Under the pieces are notes generated by a model. The model worked only from the letters and a program-made list of their open reading frames with translations. It searched no databases and was not told the origin of the DNA. From positions 1-64,000 of the forward strand of contig NZ_CANKXK010000002.1 of assembly GCF_947487605.1 (NCBI RefSeq): DNA of 64,000 nt. Reading direction: 5' to 3'. This document shows, piece after piece, positions 27,661 to 36,503 of the stretch. This stretch comes from an uncultured Algibacter sp. (GTDB lineage: Bacteria; Bacteroidota; Bacteroidia; Flavobacteriales; Flavobacteriaceae). How positions within the stretch are numbered: position 1 is the stretch's first letter; each line of letters begins with the position of its first letter. Made by a program: the position numbers and the translations under genes.

Positions 27661-28242
27661 TCGAGTATGAAGCTCTAAATTTTAATCAAATCTAATTAAT
27701 TTAAGATTTATTTTAACTAAAAAGACCTGTCAGGTTTTTGAAACCTGACAGGTCTGAATTATATTTTCTTTAGATAAGACAGGAATTATAAGCATAGTCT
27801 TTAGTACGGTTCTATTTTATATTGAAATACAAAGGAAATAGAAACGAATTTAATCAAAAAGAATTCCTCGACGCTCTGTGTTGGGGTTTCCATTGAAATT
27901 GTCATTCCCGTGAAATCGAAGATTCATGAATCCAATGATTTAAATATGAATTAATGAATAAAACGGGAATCTAAATATAAAATTTTGATTTTTGACCATT
28001 AAAGGTCAAAATGAAACGCGCGAAATACCCCTATGGCTCTGCCTCGGGGATAGTATGTTTCAAGAAATTTTTTATTTGGAGTTGTTTAACCCTCCTAATT
28101 TCGATAAATCGAAATTGTCCTCCCTTTAAAACAAAGGGAGGAGCAAGTTCTAATTGTATTTTTTATTATTAACTAAAGTTTGGAATTAATAAGGAGCTAA
28201 AAGAAATCCGAAAAGTCTTTGGAGCAATTTAGCAAAGCATTT
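27661..28242. other. Repeat-rich intergenic region
   Basis: No gene was seen. It holds a 33-bp palindrome (27723-27755), a CATTCCCGT ... ACGGGAAT pair (about 27903-27973), a block reading CCCCTATGGCTCTGCC near 28027, and AATTTCGATAAATCGAAATT followed by CCTCCCTTT..AAAGGGAGG (28098-28142). These are several kinds of intergenic repeats stacked together next to the dead tex gene. Confidence 0.6.
27723..27755. repeat. 33-bp palindrome, REP copy 1
   Basis: AGACCTGTCAGGTTTT, central T, then GAAACCTGACAGGTCT: 16-base arms with one mismatch. Same family as the copies flanking the RAYT-hemF gene. Confidence 0.9.
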
Positions 28243-28407
28243 TTAAGCGACTTTCTTTATCAAATCAAAACAAGGGCATTTTTTGCACCGTTTGTTCTCA
28301 CCTTTTTTAAATTTTTTACAGCAACTGTCTTTTACTTTCTTAGGAAGTTCTACCCCTAACTTTTGTAATTTCCTAATTGCTTTTTTTTGTTTCTTTTTTT
28401 TGCCCAC
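28243..28407 (-). CDS. Small basic Cys-rich protein
   Basis: A 54-residue frame with GTG start at 28407 begins MGKKKKQKKAIRKLQKLG and contains SCCKKFKKGENKRCKKCPCF, five Cys with many Lys. A TAG lies in frame a few codons upstream, so no ATG start is available. A TATTTTTG promoter element (28437-28444, minus strand) lies 30 bp upstream. The Cys pattern (CC, CxxCxC) could bind zinc or iron. It lies 76 bp downstream of ferritin on the same strand. Proteins of this type look conserved in Flavobacteriaceae, from memory; the function is unknown. Confidence 0.7.
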   Translation of the reverse strand: MGKKKKQKKAIRKLQKLGVELPKKVKDSCCKKFKKGENKRCKKCPCFDLIKKVA

Positions 28408-28436
28408 AGTTGAAAATAACTAATCAAATCTGCGGA

Positions 28437-28444
28437 CAAAAATA
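28437..28444 (-). promoter_or_regulatory. -7 promoter element for the Cys-rich small gene
   Basis: TATTTTTG on the minus strand matches TAnnTTTG, 30 bp upstream of the GTG start. Confidence 0.5.
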
Positions 28445-28483
28445 AGTTATTTTTATTAAATCTAAATAAGCTTAGTGTTAAAA

Positions 28484-29002
28484 TTATTCTGGCGTATTGG
28501 TAGCTGCTGTTGTTACCGTAAGGTTTTCAATATCTCTATCAAATAAATACAGGCCACCTTTATCATCACCTATCATATTAATTTTATCAAGAATTGTTCG
28601 TGCTACGGCTTCTTCTTCTATTTGTTCAGCGACATACCATTGTAAAAAGTTATGTGTTGCATAATCTTTTTCTTGAAGCGAAATATGTACCAATTCATTG
28701 ATGCTTTGAGACACAAATACTTCGTGTTCAAACAACTTTTCAAACATTTCTTTAAATGATTTGAAAGTTACATTTGGTGCTTTTAATTCTGAAATTTGAG
28801 CATGACCACCTCGTTCGTTTACAAACTTTACCAGTTTCAACATGTGTTCGCGCTCTTCATCAGATTGTGCATACATAAAATTTGAGACACCTTCCAATCC
28901 TTTAACCTCAGCCCAACATGCCATGGCTAAATATATTTGAGACGATTCAGCTTCTATTCTTATTTGATTATTTAATGCGTTTTGTATGGTTTTAGATAAC
29001 AT
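28484..29002 (-). CDS. Non-heme ferritin
   Basis: The 172-residue four-helix protein has the ferroxidase ligands: Glu in RIEAESSQIYLAMA (about residue 17), SDEEREHMLKLV (Glu and His, about 48-53), and WYVAEQIEEEAVARTI (Glu and Gln, about 124-130). It stores iron as a 24-mer in the cytoplasm. A ferritin fits with the feo operon and the heme locus in the same window. It appears to be transcribed alone or with the small Cys-rich gene. Confidence 0.93.
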   Translation of the reverse strand: MLSKTIQNALNNQIRIEAESSQIYLAMACWAEVKGLEGVSNFMYAQSDEEREHMLKLVKFVNERGGHAQISELKAPNVTFKSFKEMFEKLFEHEVFVSQSINELVHISLQEKDYATHNFLQWYVAEQIEEEAVARTILDKINMIGDDKGGLYLFDRDIENLTVTTAATNTPE

Positions 29003-29060
29003 AGTATTCTGTTTTTTGTAAAGTTACAGATTTCTCTTGCTAATTTTAAAATCAAACAAT

Positions 29061-29090
29061 AAAAAAAGGTTATCCTAAAATAGAATAACC
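29061..29090 (-). terminator. Terminator of the cupredoxin-like gene
   Basis: On the minus strand GGTTATTCTA and TAGGATAACC pair around TTT (one wobble), followed by seven T. Confidence 0.8.
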
Positions 29091-29117
29091 CTTTTCTGCT
29101 ATTAATCAATCTAAATA

Positions 29118-29504
29118 CTACTGAACCGTAAGCGTATATTGTGGTGTTGGATTCAATGGGCAGAAATACACATATTCTCCTTTTTTCAACGTTGTTGCAT
29201 TTGTTTTTTGTGTTTCTCCGTCTTTCACAACTTGAGTTACATATGCTGTTTTAATATGATTTTCTGGTTTACTGGCATCCTGTCCTTTTTTAACTAAAAC
29301 TAAACCAACTTCTTTTGCTGCATGAATGTTTGCCACTTCAAACACATAAGTGCCTTCGCTAACAGTTAATGCTTTTTGAACAAATTCTCCTTTAGTTTGT
29401 TCTAAGGCAATTGTTTTTGCTGCCTTGTCCATCATTTTGTCTTGTGCATTTGAGTTGAATGTAAATGCCAATACGATTACTAAAATTGATACTACTTTTT
29501 TCAT
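29118..29504 (-). CDS. Secreted cupredoxin-like protein
   Basis: The 128-residue product has a signal peptide (about 1-20, ending SNAQD) and a beta-sandwich domain with EGTYVFEVANIHAAKEVGLVLVKKG and a final KKGEYVYFCPLNPTPQYTLTVQ. The shape and the Cys near the C-terminus resemble cupredoxins. However, the usual C-x(n)-H-x(n)-M copper loop is not complete (CPLNPTPQY has no His or Met), so copper binding is doubtful. A REP palindrome separates it from the AhpD-like gene. Confidence 0.65.
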   Translation of the reverse strand: MKKVVSILVIVLAFTFNSNAQDKMMDKAAKTIALEQTKGEFVQKALTVSEGTYVFEVANIHAAKEVGLVLVKKGQDASKPENHIKTAYVTQVVKDGETQKTNATTLKKGEYVYFCPLNPTPQYTLTVQ

Positions 29505-29566
29505 TTTAAATTTGATTTTTATTCCCGAGAAGTCGGAAATCTTGTTATTATTAAATTATGTTATTT

Positions 29567-29599
29567 AGACCTACAAGGTTTTAAAAACCTTGCAGGTCT
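29567..29599. repeat. 33-bp palindrome, REP copy 2
   Basis: AGACCTACAAGGTTTT, central A, AAAACCTTGCAGGTCT. One mismatch between the arms. It belongs to the CTACAAGG/CTTGCAGG subtype also seen at 59051-59130. Confidence 0.9.
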
Positions 29600-29609
29600 G
29601 GGAATACTC

Positions 29610-30158
29610 TTAAACAGTTACAGCTCCTAAAGTTTGCGCCACTGGAAAATCAACAGGAACTTGTGTTGCGCTGTGTATGTAATTTGAAATGGTTTTATCA
29701 CCTACTAAAGAAATTGTATCGATTAGGTTTCCTTTTGTATAACCAACATTAAAGAAGTTTTCTAATACGGCTTTATTTATCCTTCCTCTGTTTTCTGTAA
29801 TGTTCTTAGCTAATCTTGCTAAAGCATCTAATTTATTGTCAAAAGAAGCTTTTCCCACTCTTAATTCTAAAATTTGCTCATCAGAAAAACCATTCATTTT
29901 TCCAATGGCAGTATGTGCGGATAAACAGTAAATACAGTTATTTACTTGACTTACTGCTAAATTCACTACCTCTTTTTCTTTAGCCGATAACGATGTTTTT
30001 GCGTTAGCAAAATTTAAATAGTTCTCTAAAGCTGTATCGCTATGCGCATAAGTGGCATATAAGTTTGGTACAAAACCTAAAGCTTTATGTAGGTTGTCAA
30101 AAATTGCTTGATTGTTTTCACTTACTTGGTCTCTTGTTGGTACATTAAATGTGCTCAT
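29610..30158 (-). CDS. Carboxymuconolactone decarboxylase / AhpD-like protein
   Basis: The 182-residue product has the AhpD-type motif NNCIYCLSAHTAIGKMNG (CxxC followed by the His, about 83-94) within an all-helical CMD fold. Such proteins reduce peroxides or act as thiol-dependent partners in oxidative stress defence. A CACCTTTG element on the minus strand at 30230-30237 is a near match to the -7 consensus. Confidence 0.85.
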   Translation of the reverse strand: MSTFNVPTRDQVSENNQAIFDNLHKALGFVPNLYATYAHSDTALENYLNFANAKTSLSAKEKEVVNLAVSQVNNCIYCLSAHTAIGKMNGFSDEQILELRVGKASFDNKLDALARLAKNITENRGRINKAVLENFFNVGYTKGNLIDTISLVGDKTISNYIHSATQVPVDFPVAQTLGAVTV

Positions 30159-30189
30159 AATTTTAAATTGTTTTTTTATTAATTTTTAG

Positions 30190-30212
30190 TTCTCGACTGC
30201 TCTCGAACTGAC
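30190..30212. repeat. TCTCGACTGC-type interspersed repeat
   Basis: TTCTCGACTGCTCTCGAACT followed by GACA. A related piece, CTCTCGACTGCGCTCGAGGA, lies at about 30643-30662. Both flank the short gene at 30296-30472. Confidence 0.6.
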
Positions 30213-30295
30213 ATTGTTTTTTCTTGGTACAAAGGTGCGGCTGTTATAAAGGTTAAACCATGTAGTTTATGCCTTTTGACTTGTCAATTTTTCCT

Positions 30296-30472
30296 TTATT
30301 GATTTAAACCTATTGTGTTAGAAGTAATATGTGGTTTTTCTGCATCACAATAGAAATCTGAAATATGATTTTGTTCGCAATGTGTTTTTGGAGAAATAGT
30401 GTTTAATACGTTTTTTCTTTTTCCTTTGAATATTTCAATTAAATTGAAAATAGATATGTGTTTTAAATTCAT
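30296..30472 (-). CDS. Hypothetical small protein (58 residues)
   Basis: The minus-strand frame starts MNLKHISIFNLIEIFKGK and continues through KTHCEQNHISDFYCDAEKPH to GLNQ. It is preceded by CATCTTTG about 23 bp upstream, one base off the promoter -7 element. It has two Cys and several His, no signal peptide and no recognisable domain. The composition is protein-like, but I cannot name a family. It lies between the AhpD-like gene and an AraC regulator. Confidence 0.45.
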   Translation of the reverse strand: MNLKHISIFNLIEIFKGKRKNVLNTISPKTHCEQNHISDFYCDAEKPHITSNTIGLNQ

Positions 30473-30728
30473 GACTTTGTTGTTTTAATTGTTGGGTACA
30501 AAGATGAATTAAAAAGAAGGGTGATAAAATGATGAGATTGCCTTATGGCTTGTCGATTTTTCCCTAATAGGTGTTTTAAAGATTAATGTCTGGTTGAGTC
30601 TTTCGACTTTACTTAAGATAGACTAAAGTTGAGACTTAATAACCTCTCGACTGCGCTCGAGGAGACATAAGAGAGGCTACAAACACCCCTAAAGCCCCCT
30701 CAAGAGTACATCACTCAATCATAAAAAC
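30473..30728. other. Intergenic region upstream of the small gene
   Basis: No gene was seen. It holds the near-consensus promoter CATCTTTG (minus strand, about 30496-30503) and repeat pieces CTTTCGACTTTACTTAAG (about 30601) and CTCTCGACTGCGCTCGAG (about 30643). Confidence 0.45.
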
Positions 30729-31571
30729 CTAAGAAGCTTTTTTAAGTTGTTTTTTGAAGTCTGAAGGAGATAAGGACGTATGTTTTTTAAATAATCGGCT
30801 TAAATGCGAGGCATCTTCAAAGCCAACTTCATAAGCAATTTCTTTTGCTGTTTTTTCAGTATAGATTAATAAGCGTTTTGCTTCAAGAACAATACGCTCA
30901 TGAATAATTTGCAGCGGACTCGTATTTAGTTTAGCAAAATTATTAGATAAGGTTTTTGGAGATTTAAAGAGCTTATCGGCATAAAACGATACGCTATGTT
31001 CGGTTTTAAAATGCGATTCTACTAGCATATTAAATTCGCGGAGCAAATCTATTTTGGTGTTTTTAGTTGTTTCAACAAAACCTTCTTTCGCTTTTAATAA
31101 TCGTGTACCAATGATTATAAAACGCGCCATAAGCATGCGTAGCATTTCGGCTTGAATGGTGTCTTTAGTTTCAAATTCATCTAAAAAAACTTCGTGGAGT
31201 GTATTTAGTTTTCGGTTTTCTTTTTCATTTAATTCAATAATTGGGATATGCACGTTTCCGAAGAATAACAAACCAGCACAACTCACTTCTTGGTCGTGGT
31301 CTTTAATGCAATAAAACTCACGGTTAAATTGATACACTACTAAATCTTCACCTTCTAAAAATTGAAAATACTGAACCGTTGTTAATGTTAAAATACTATT
31401 AGGTTGGATGGTATAAGGTATGCTGTCAACAACAATTTCAGCTTTAGAATTAGTCGTTCTAATGAACGTGAATAAATCGGGTTGTTTTGAATCTTTATAG
31501 GGTTTTAGAAGTTCTTCATCTCCTATTTTAAGAATGGCATTGGTAGAGAATTCTGTGAATGTTTTTTGCAT
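30729..31571 (-). CDS. AraC family transcriptional regulator
   Basis: The 280-residue product has an N-terminal cupin-like sensing region (about 1-150) and a C-terminal double helix-turn-helix (about 175-278; TAKEIAYEVGFEDASHLSRLFKKHTSLSPSDFKK). It probably controls nearby genes such as the AhpD-like gene, but no operator is evident. The effector is unknown. Confidence 0.88.
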   Translation of the reverse strand: MQKTFTEFSTNAILKIGDEELLKPYKDSKQPDLFTFIRTTNSKAEIVVDSIPYTIQPNSILTLTTVQYFQFLEGEDLVVYQFNREFYCIKDHDQEVSCAGLLFFGNVHIPIIELNEKENRKLNTLHEVFLDEFETKDTIQAEMLRMLMARFIIIGTRLLKAKEGFVETTKNTKIDLLREFNMLVESHFKTEHSVSFYADKLFKSPKTLSNNFAKLNTSPLQIIHERIVLEAKRLLIYTEKTAKEIAYEVGFEDASHLSRLFKKHTSLSPSDFKKQLKKAS

Positions 31572-31635
31572 GTGGTTTCAGTCTTTTAATTAGACTAAAC
31601 ATTACATTTACTCTCAATTAAATCTTAATATAAAA

Positions 31636-31667
31636 CAAAAAATCCTGTTTAAAAATAAACAGGATTT
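31636..31667 (-). terminator. Terminator of the OmpA-family gene
   Basis: AAATCCTGTTTA and TAAACAGGATTT form a perfect 12-bp stem with a 4-base loop, followed on the minus strand by a T-rich run. Confidence 0.8.
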
Positions 31668-31688
31668 AAGAATTAGAATGTATTTTTT

Positions 31689-32393
31689 CTAATTGCCAGC
31701 TTTTTGTTTTGCATCCTCAATCATTTCTTCATTTGGCACTATAACAATATTTACACGTCTGTTTTTTGCGCGTCCTTCTGCTGTAGAATTATCATGCACA
31801 GGCTTCGTTTCTCCAAACCAATTAGTGGTTAAACGACCTGAGCTAATTCCATTCTGCTTTAAATAATTTGTAACAGAAGTGGCTCTATTTTTAGAAAGCG
31901 TCATATTGTAATCTGCTTCACCAGAACTATCTGTATGTCCAATTACTAATATATTTGTATCTGAGTTCTCCTTAAAAATAGCTGTTAATTTATTTAATGT
32001 TGATTGAGAAGCTGCATTAATATTATACTTATTAGTAGCAAAATATACACCACTTCCATCTTCAAAAGTTACCACAATACCTTGGTCAACACGTTCTACT
32101 TGAGCCCCTGGGATTTCATTCTCAATTTCTTGTGCTTGCTTATCCATTTTGCTTCCAATAAGTACACCAGCACCACCGCCAATAACACCACCAATAACGG
32201 CTCCTAATTCGCCATTACCACCTTTACCAACATTATTTCCAATTATAGCTCCTAAAATTGCACCACCTGTAGCTCCAATAACCGCACCTTTTTGTTTGTT
32301 ATTAGCATTTTGTACTGGTTTGCAATTAGTGAAACTAGTCGTTAAAACTAAAGCTAAAACGATTATCCCTATCTTATTTAAAATTGTTTTCAT
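31689..32393 (-). CDS. OmpA family lipoprotein with glycine zipper
   Basis: The 234-residue product has a lipoprotein signal (TTSFTNCK, Cys about 24), a glycine-zipper segment (KGAVIGATGGAILGAIIG and following, about 35-80) and an OmpA C-terminal peptidoglycan-binding domain (VIGHTDSSGEADYNMTLSKNRA and RAKNRRVNI). It resembles YiaD-type outer-membrane proteins that link the membrane to the cell wall. It is 7 bp downstream of the lipocalin-like gene in the same operon. Confidence 0.9.
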   Translation of the reverse strand: MKTILNKIGIIVLALVLTTSFTNCKPVQNANNKQKGAVIGATGGAILGAIIGNNVGKGGNGELGAVIGGVIGGGAGVLIGSKMDKQAQEIENEIPGAQVERVDQGIVVTFEDGSGVYFATNKYNINAASQSTLNKLTAIFKENSDTNILVIGHTDSSGEADYNMTLSKNRATSVTNYLKQNGISSGRLTTNWFGETKPVHDNSTAEGRAKNRRVNIVIVPNEEMIEDAKQKAGN

Positions 32394-32400
32394 TTTTTTA

Positions 32401-32868
32401 TTATTTATTAAAGTTCATTGAAATTGTAAAAGGTTTACCATCGACAGATACGGTTTGTTGCCATTGCATTGCACTATCTGATAAAGATGTTAAACTCAAT
32501 CTAAAACCTTGATTAGTTTCCGATTTATACTTCTCGTTTGTAGGCTTAAGCAGAAAATCGTATAGCCCTGTTTGAGGATCAATTTCTTGAATAGTAAATA
32601 CAAAATTACGGTCTCCAGTTTTACAACTTGCACCGTTAATGGTATAAATACCCGTATTATTATTTGGAACAAATTGCCAAGTGCTACCTTCAAAACATGC
32701 TTTAGAGGCATCATTTAAAAGTGTTACATTATACGTGCCTGTTTTATCATAAGTTATGGAACTTAATGTCCATTCACCTTTAATTACTTTCTTGGATGCT
32801 CTTACAGTTTTTGATGTTCCACAGGAAGCTAGACCAATGGTTAGCAGTAAAATAATTATTTTTTTCAT
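32401..32868 (-). CDS. Lipocalin-like lipoprotein
   Basis: From the ATG at 32868 the product starts MKKIIILLLTIGLASCG, a clear lipoprotein signal. The mature part has GEWTLSSITYD and a beta-strand pattern typical of Bacteroidota lipocalin-like proteins. An upstream in-frame start (32928) would place 20 hydrophilic residues before the signal and is unlikely. It shares an operon with the OmpA-family lipoprotein. Its ligand is unknown. Confidence 0.8.
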   Translation of the reverse strand: MKKIIILLLTIGLASCGTSKTVRASKKVIKGEWTLSSITYDKTGTYNVTLLNDASKACFEGSTWQFVPNNNTGIYTINGASCKTGDRNFVFTIQEIDPQTGLYDFLLKPTNEKYKSETNQGFRLSLTSLSDSAMQWQQTVSVDGKPFTISMNFNK

Positions 32869-33000
32869 AAGTATAGAATTTAATAACCTTGTGTTAGATT
32901 TATCATTTCTTGCAATTAAGACACACATCTGTATTGAAGAGTCACAATTAATTTCAAGTTTTTTTATTGAACTTGAATTAATACATTATCACTATTAAAA

Positions 33001-35091
33001 TTAACTTACCTGTAAGCCATTTCCAACTTTAGCATCGCCTGTACTGAGCGTGGTCGAAGTATCAGGATTCACAAACACCAATTTTCCATCAGGAGTTTCG
33101 GTCATTAAAATCATTCCTTGACTTTCAACACCTCGTAAAGCTCTTGGTGCTAGATTTACTAAAACGGTTACACGCTTACCAACAACTTCTTCGGCAGTAA
33201 AACTTTCGGCAATACCAGATACAATTGTTCTTGTGTCAATACCAGTGTCAACCTTTAACTTTAAAAGCTTTTTAGTTTTTGGCATTTTTTCGGCTTCTAA
33301 AATAGTACCAACTCGGATATCTAATTTGGTGAAGTCTTCAAAAGTAATTGTGTCCTTTTGAGGCTCTACGGTAGCATTGGCTATTTCGTTGGCTTTTTTG
33401 CTGGCTTCTAATTTATCCAATTGTTTTTGGATGGTTTCGTCTTCAATTTTAGAGAATAGTAATTCTGCTTTTCCTATTTGATGATTTGCAGGGAGTAATG
33501 CTTTTTTGGTTGAAACCTCATTCCATGACGTTTCTACTGTACTCGAAGACAGATTAAGAATGTTTTTCAACTTAGTAGAAGTAAATGGTAAAAAGGGCTC
33601 GCTTAAAGTGGCTAATGCCGATGCAATTTGAAGTGCTACATACATGATGGTTTTTGTACGTACTTCATCTTCTTTAATCACCTTCCAAGGTTCTGCATCT
33701 GCTAAATATTTATTACCTAATCGCGCTAAATTCATCAATTCTTGACCTGCTTCTCTAAAACGGTAACGCTCAATAGAACTAGCAATCACATCTGGGTAGG
33801 CTTTTACGGCTGCAAGTGTTTCTTCATCTACTGTATTAAAATTAGAAGGTTCTGGCACAATACCATCATAATATTTATTGGTTAAAACCACAACACGATT
33901 AATGAAATTCCCAAAAATGGCAACTAACTCATTATTATTTCTGGCTTGAAAATCTTTCCAAGTAAAGTCGTTATCCTTTGTTTCTGGTGCATTAGCATTT
34001 AAAGCATAGCGTAGTACATCTTGCTGACCAGGGAAATCTTCTAAATATTCTGGTAACCAAACCGCCCAATTTTTAGAGGTTGATAATTTGTTGCCTTCTA
34101 AATTTAAAAACTCATTTGCGGGCACATTTTCTGGTAGAATATAACTGCCTTCAGCTTTTAACATCGCTGGAAAGATGATGCAATGAAATACAATATTGTC
34201 TTTTCCAATAAAGTGTACTAGCTTGGTATCTTTATCTTTCCAGTATGGCTCCCAATTTTTTCCTTCTCGTTCAGCCCATTCTTTGGTTGAAGAAATATAG
34301 CCAATAGGGGCATCAAACCACACATAAAGTACTTTCCCTTCACCGCCTTCTGCTGGTACAGGGATTCCCCAATCTAAATCTCTGGTTACTGCTCTAGGAC
34401 GTAATCCGTCATCAATCCACGATTTTACTTGTCCATATACATTAGGTTTCCAATCTTTTTTATGGCCTTCTAAAATCCATTCTTTTAAAAAGGCTTCGTG
34501 TTTATCTAAAGGTAAAAACCAGTGTTTTGTTTGTTTTAAAGTGGGTACATTTCCTGTAATTGCCGACTTAGGATTAATCAAATCGGTTGCATTGTGGCTG
34601 GTTCCGCAGTTTTCACATTGGTCGCCATAACTTTCTTCATTACCACACTTTGGGCATGTTCCTACTACAAATCGATCTGCTAAAAATTGATTTGCCTCAG
34701 CATCATATAACTGTTCTGAAGTTTCTTCAATAAACGCCCCTTTTTCATTTAAAGTTTTAAAAAACTCTGATGCCGTTTTATGATGAATTGGTGCTGATGT
34801 ACGCGAATAATTATCATAAGTTATTCCAAAATCTTCAAATGATTTTTTAATAATGGCATGGTATTTATCAACAATATCTTGAGGAGAAACCCCTTCATTT
34901 TTAGCTTTAATGGTAATAGGGACACCATGCTCATCGCTTCCACCAATAAACGCCACATCATGTCCTGTTAAACGTAAATAGCGCGCATAAATATCGGCAG
35001 GAACGTAAACCCCCGCTAAGTGTCCAATATGAATTGGCCCGTTTGTATAAGGAAGTGCTGTAGTGATGGTGTAGCGTTTTGGTTTGTTCAT
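33001..35091 (-). CDS. metG: Methionyl-tRNA synthetase
   Basis: The 696-residue product has the class I signatures [16 protein letters not shown] (HIGH) and [15 protein letters not shown] (KMSKS position reads KLSTS). A zinc knuckle ([18 protein letters not shown]) lies between them. A C-terminal Trbp111-type tRNA-binding domain (about 585-696, [23 protein letters not shown]) is fused, as usual in Bacteroidota. Near the C-terminus, TSTTLST (about 678-684) is encoded by a repeat-like piece (33040-33060). Confidence 0.96.
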   Translation of the reverse strand: MNKPKRYTITTALPYTNGPIHIGHLAGVYVPADIYARYLRLTGHDVAFIGGSDEHGVPITIKAKNEGVSPQDIVDKYHAIIKKSFEDFGITYDNYSRTSAPIHHKTASEFFKTLNEKGAFIEETSEQLYDAEANQFLADRFVVGTCPKCGNEESYGDQCENCGTSHNATDLINPKSAITGNVPTLKQTKHWFLPLDKHEAFLKEWILEGHKKDWKPNVYGQVKSWIDDGLRPRAVTRDLDWGIPVPAEGGEGKVLYVWFDAPIGYISSTKEWAEREGKNWEPYWKDKDTKLVHFIGKDNIVFHCIIFPAMLKAEGSYILPENVPANEFLNLEGNKLSTSKNWAVWLPEYLEDFPGQQDVLRYALNANAPETKDNDFTWKDFQARNNNELVAIFGNFINRVVVLTNKYYDGIVPEPSNFNTVDEETLAAVKAYPDVIASSIERYRFREAGQELMNLARLGNKYLADAEPWKVIKEDEVRTKTIMYVALQIASALATLSEPFLPFTSTKLKNILNLSSSTVETSWNEVSTKKALLPANHQIGKAELLFSKIEDETIQKQLDKLEASKKANEIANATVEPQKDTITFEDFTKLDIRVGTILEAEKMPKTKKLLKLKVDTGIDTRTIVSGIAESFTAEEVVGKRVTVLVNLAPRALRGVESQGMILMTETPDGKLVFVNPDTSTTLSTGDAKVGNGLQVS
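33040..33060. repeat. Interspersed repeat piece translated inside metG
   Basis: On the plus strand the piece reads GTACTGAGCGTGGTCGAAGT, which resembles the CTGAGCNNNGTCGAAGT core of a widespread flavobacterial repeat. It encodes TSTTLST near the C-terminus of MetG. Confidence 0.5.
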
Positions 35092-35110
35092 TATGAAATT
35101 TTGAATTAAT

Positions 35111-35196
35111 CGTCATTGCGAAATTTTTGATAAAAAATTGTGGTAATCTATATAATTTAAAAAGATTACCACGTCGCTGCTCTCTTCGTAATGACG
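35111..35196. repeat. Palindromic interspersed repeat upstream of metG
   Basis: Starts CGTCATTGCGAA and ends TTCGTAATGACG. An inner perfect palindrome GTGGTAATCT/AGATTACCAC is at 35140-35172. It is the intergenic relative of the element inside mfd. Confidence 0.8.
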
Positions 35197-35290
35197 TTAC
35201 ATTTTAACAAGCCACAAAAATACACAATTTGAGAGCTATTTAGAAAAAAAATCTATCTATCTAAAAACTCTTTATTATTTGATTTGTAAG

Positions 35291-35351
35291 GTTGAGCCTG
35301 TCGAAACCGATATTGATTATCAGTAAGTTAAAAATATTTCGCCAAGCTCAA
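35291..35351. repeat. GTTGAGC(C/T)TGT(C/T)GAAACC repeat, copy 1
   Basis: About 60 bp, starting GTTGAGCCTGTCGAAACC, with GTAAGTTAAAAATATTTCG and ending CAAGCTCAA. Aligns end to end with 51561-51620. Confidence 0.7.
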
Positions 35352-35461
35352 TATGACATCGAACTTACTTTTCAGACAGCCTCTAGTTCAACTAACACTA
35401 CCTAATGCGCCCTTTGGGCTTCTAAGTGTTGAGTTTCACTAAAAAAATGTACATTTACATT

Positions 35462-36481
35462 ATGCAGAAAAACCTACTCGTATTAAGTCTGTTTTGTGTT
35501 GCCTTTTTCATTGGAATAAAAAGCATATCAGCGCAAAATACAACTATTAATAAATCGAATAAGACTTTGAAAAAACCACCATATTTAGAAGCAGGAGATA
35601 CGGTTGCTATTGTTGCACCATCAGGAATTTTAAAAAATAGAAATGATGAAGTGTTGCAGGCACAAAAACTTTTAAAACATTGGGGGTTGCATTCCGTAAT
35701 TGGGAAACACGTTTTTAGTAAATCAAATCATTTTGCGGGCACAGATGATGAACGTTGTGAAGATTTTCAAAACGCTTTAGACGATCCAAAAATTAGTGCT
35801 ATTTGGTGTGCCCGTGGGGGTTATGGCACCGTTAGGATTTTAGATAAATTAGATTATTCAAAATTTAAAAAATACCCTAAATGGGTTATAGGCTACTCTG
35901 ATATTACAGCACTTCATAACCAAATTCATAATGCTGGAGTAGAAAGTTTACATGCCATTATGTGTGTAAGTTTACCAAAAGATGAGTCTGAAATTAAAGC
36001 TAGTATTTCTACACTTAAAAACACTCTTTTTGGAAAGCCTTTAAGTTATACTTTGGAAGGCTCGACGTATAATAAAACGGGAACTGCTTCTGGACAACTT
36101 GTTGGTGGTAATTTAACCATGTTACACACCATGTTAGGCTCTAAAACTAGTATTGACACATCAGGGAAGATTTTATTTATTGAAGAAATTGGCGAATATA
36201 AATATCATATCGATCGCATGTTGCAAAGCTTAAAACGCGCTGGCTATTTTGATACTTGTAAAGGTGTTATTGTAGGCGATATGACTAAGCTTAGAAAGAA
36301 TACCACGCTTTGGGGCACATCGGTTGAACAACTTATTTTAGATGCTTTAGCTGATTATGATTTTCCTATTGCGTTTAACATGCCTGCTGGACATGAACCA
36401 GATAATCGAGCTTTAATTTTAGGGAGAACTATTCAACTAAATGTTGGTAATGAACAATCTACAATTACTTTCAATGATTAA
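35462..36481 (+). CDS. LD-carboxypeptidase (peptidase S66)
   Basis: The 339-residue product has an N-terminal signal segment (MQKNLLVLSLFCVAFFIG, to about ISAQ) and the S66 fold: VAIVAPSG, WCARGGYG (nucleophile elbow region), GYSDITALH, and the late FIEEIGE and MPAGHEP with catalytic Glu and His. It trims the terminal D-Ala from murein tetrapeptides during cell-wall recycling. I chose the ATG at 35462, since it gives a clean signal peptide. An in-frame TTG at 35426 adds 12 residues. Confidence 0.9.
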   Translation: MQKNLLVLSLFCVAFFIGIKSISAQNTTINKSNKTLKKPPYLEAGDTVAIVAPSGILKNRNDEVLQAQKLLKHWGLHSVIGKHVFSKSNHFAGTDDERCEDFQNALDDPKISAIWCARGGYGTVRILDKLDYSKFKKYPKWVIGYSDITALHNQIHNAGVESLHAIMCVSLPKDESEIKASISTLKNTLFGKPLSYTLEGSTYNKTGTASGQLVGGNLTMLHTMLGSKTSIDTSGKILFIEEIGEYKYHIDRMLQSLKRAGYFDTCKGVIVGDMTKLRKNTTLWGTSVEQLILDALADYDFPIAFNMPAGHEPDNRALILGRTIQLNVGNEQSTITFND

Positions 36482-36503
36482 TCCTTCATCTTAATTTTTT
36501 CAA

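Noticed and set aside
29118-29504. Functional blue copper protein
   Set aside because: The C-x-H-x-M loop is incomplete, so only a cupredoxin-like fold is claimed.
27723-29599. CRISPR array
   Set aside because: Copies are isolated and palindromic, with no regular spacing, no spacers and no cas genes in the window.
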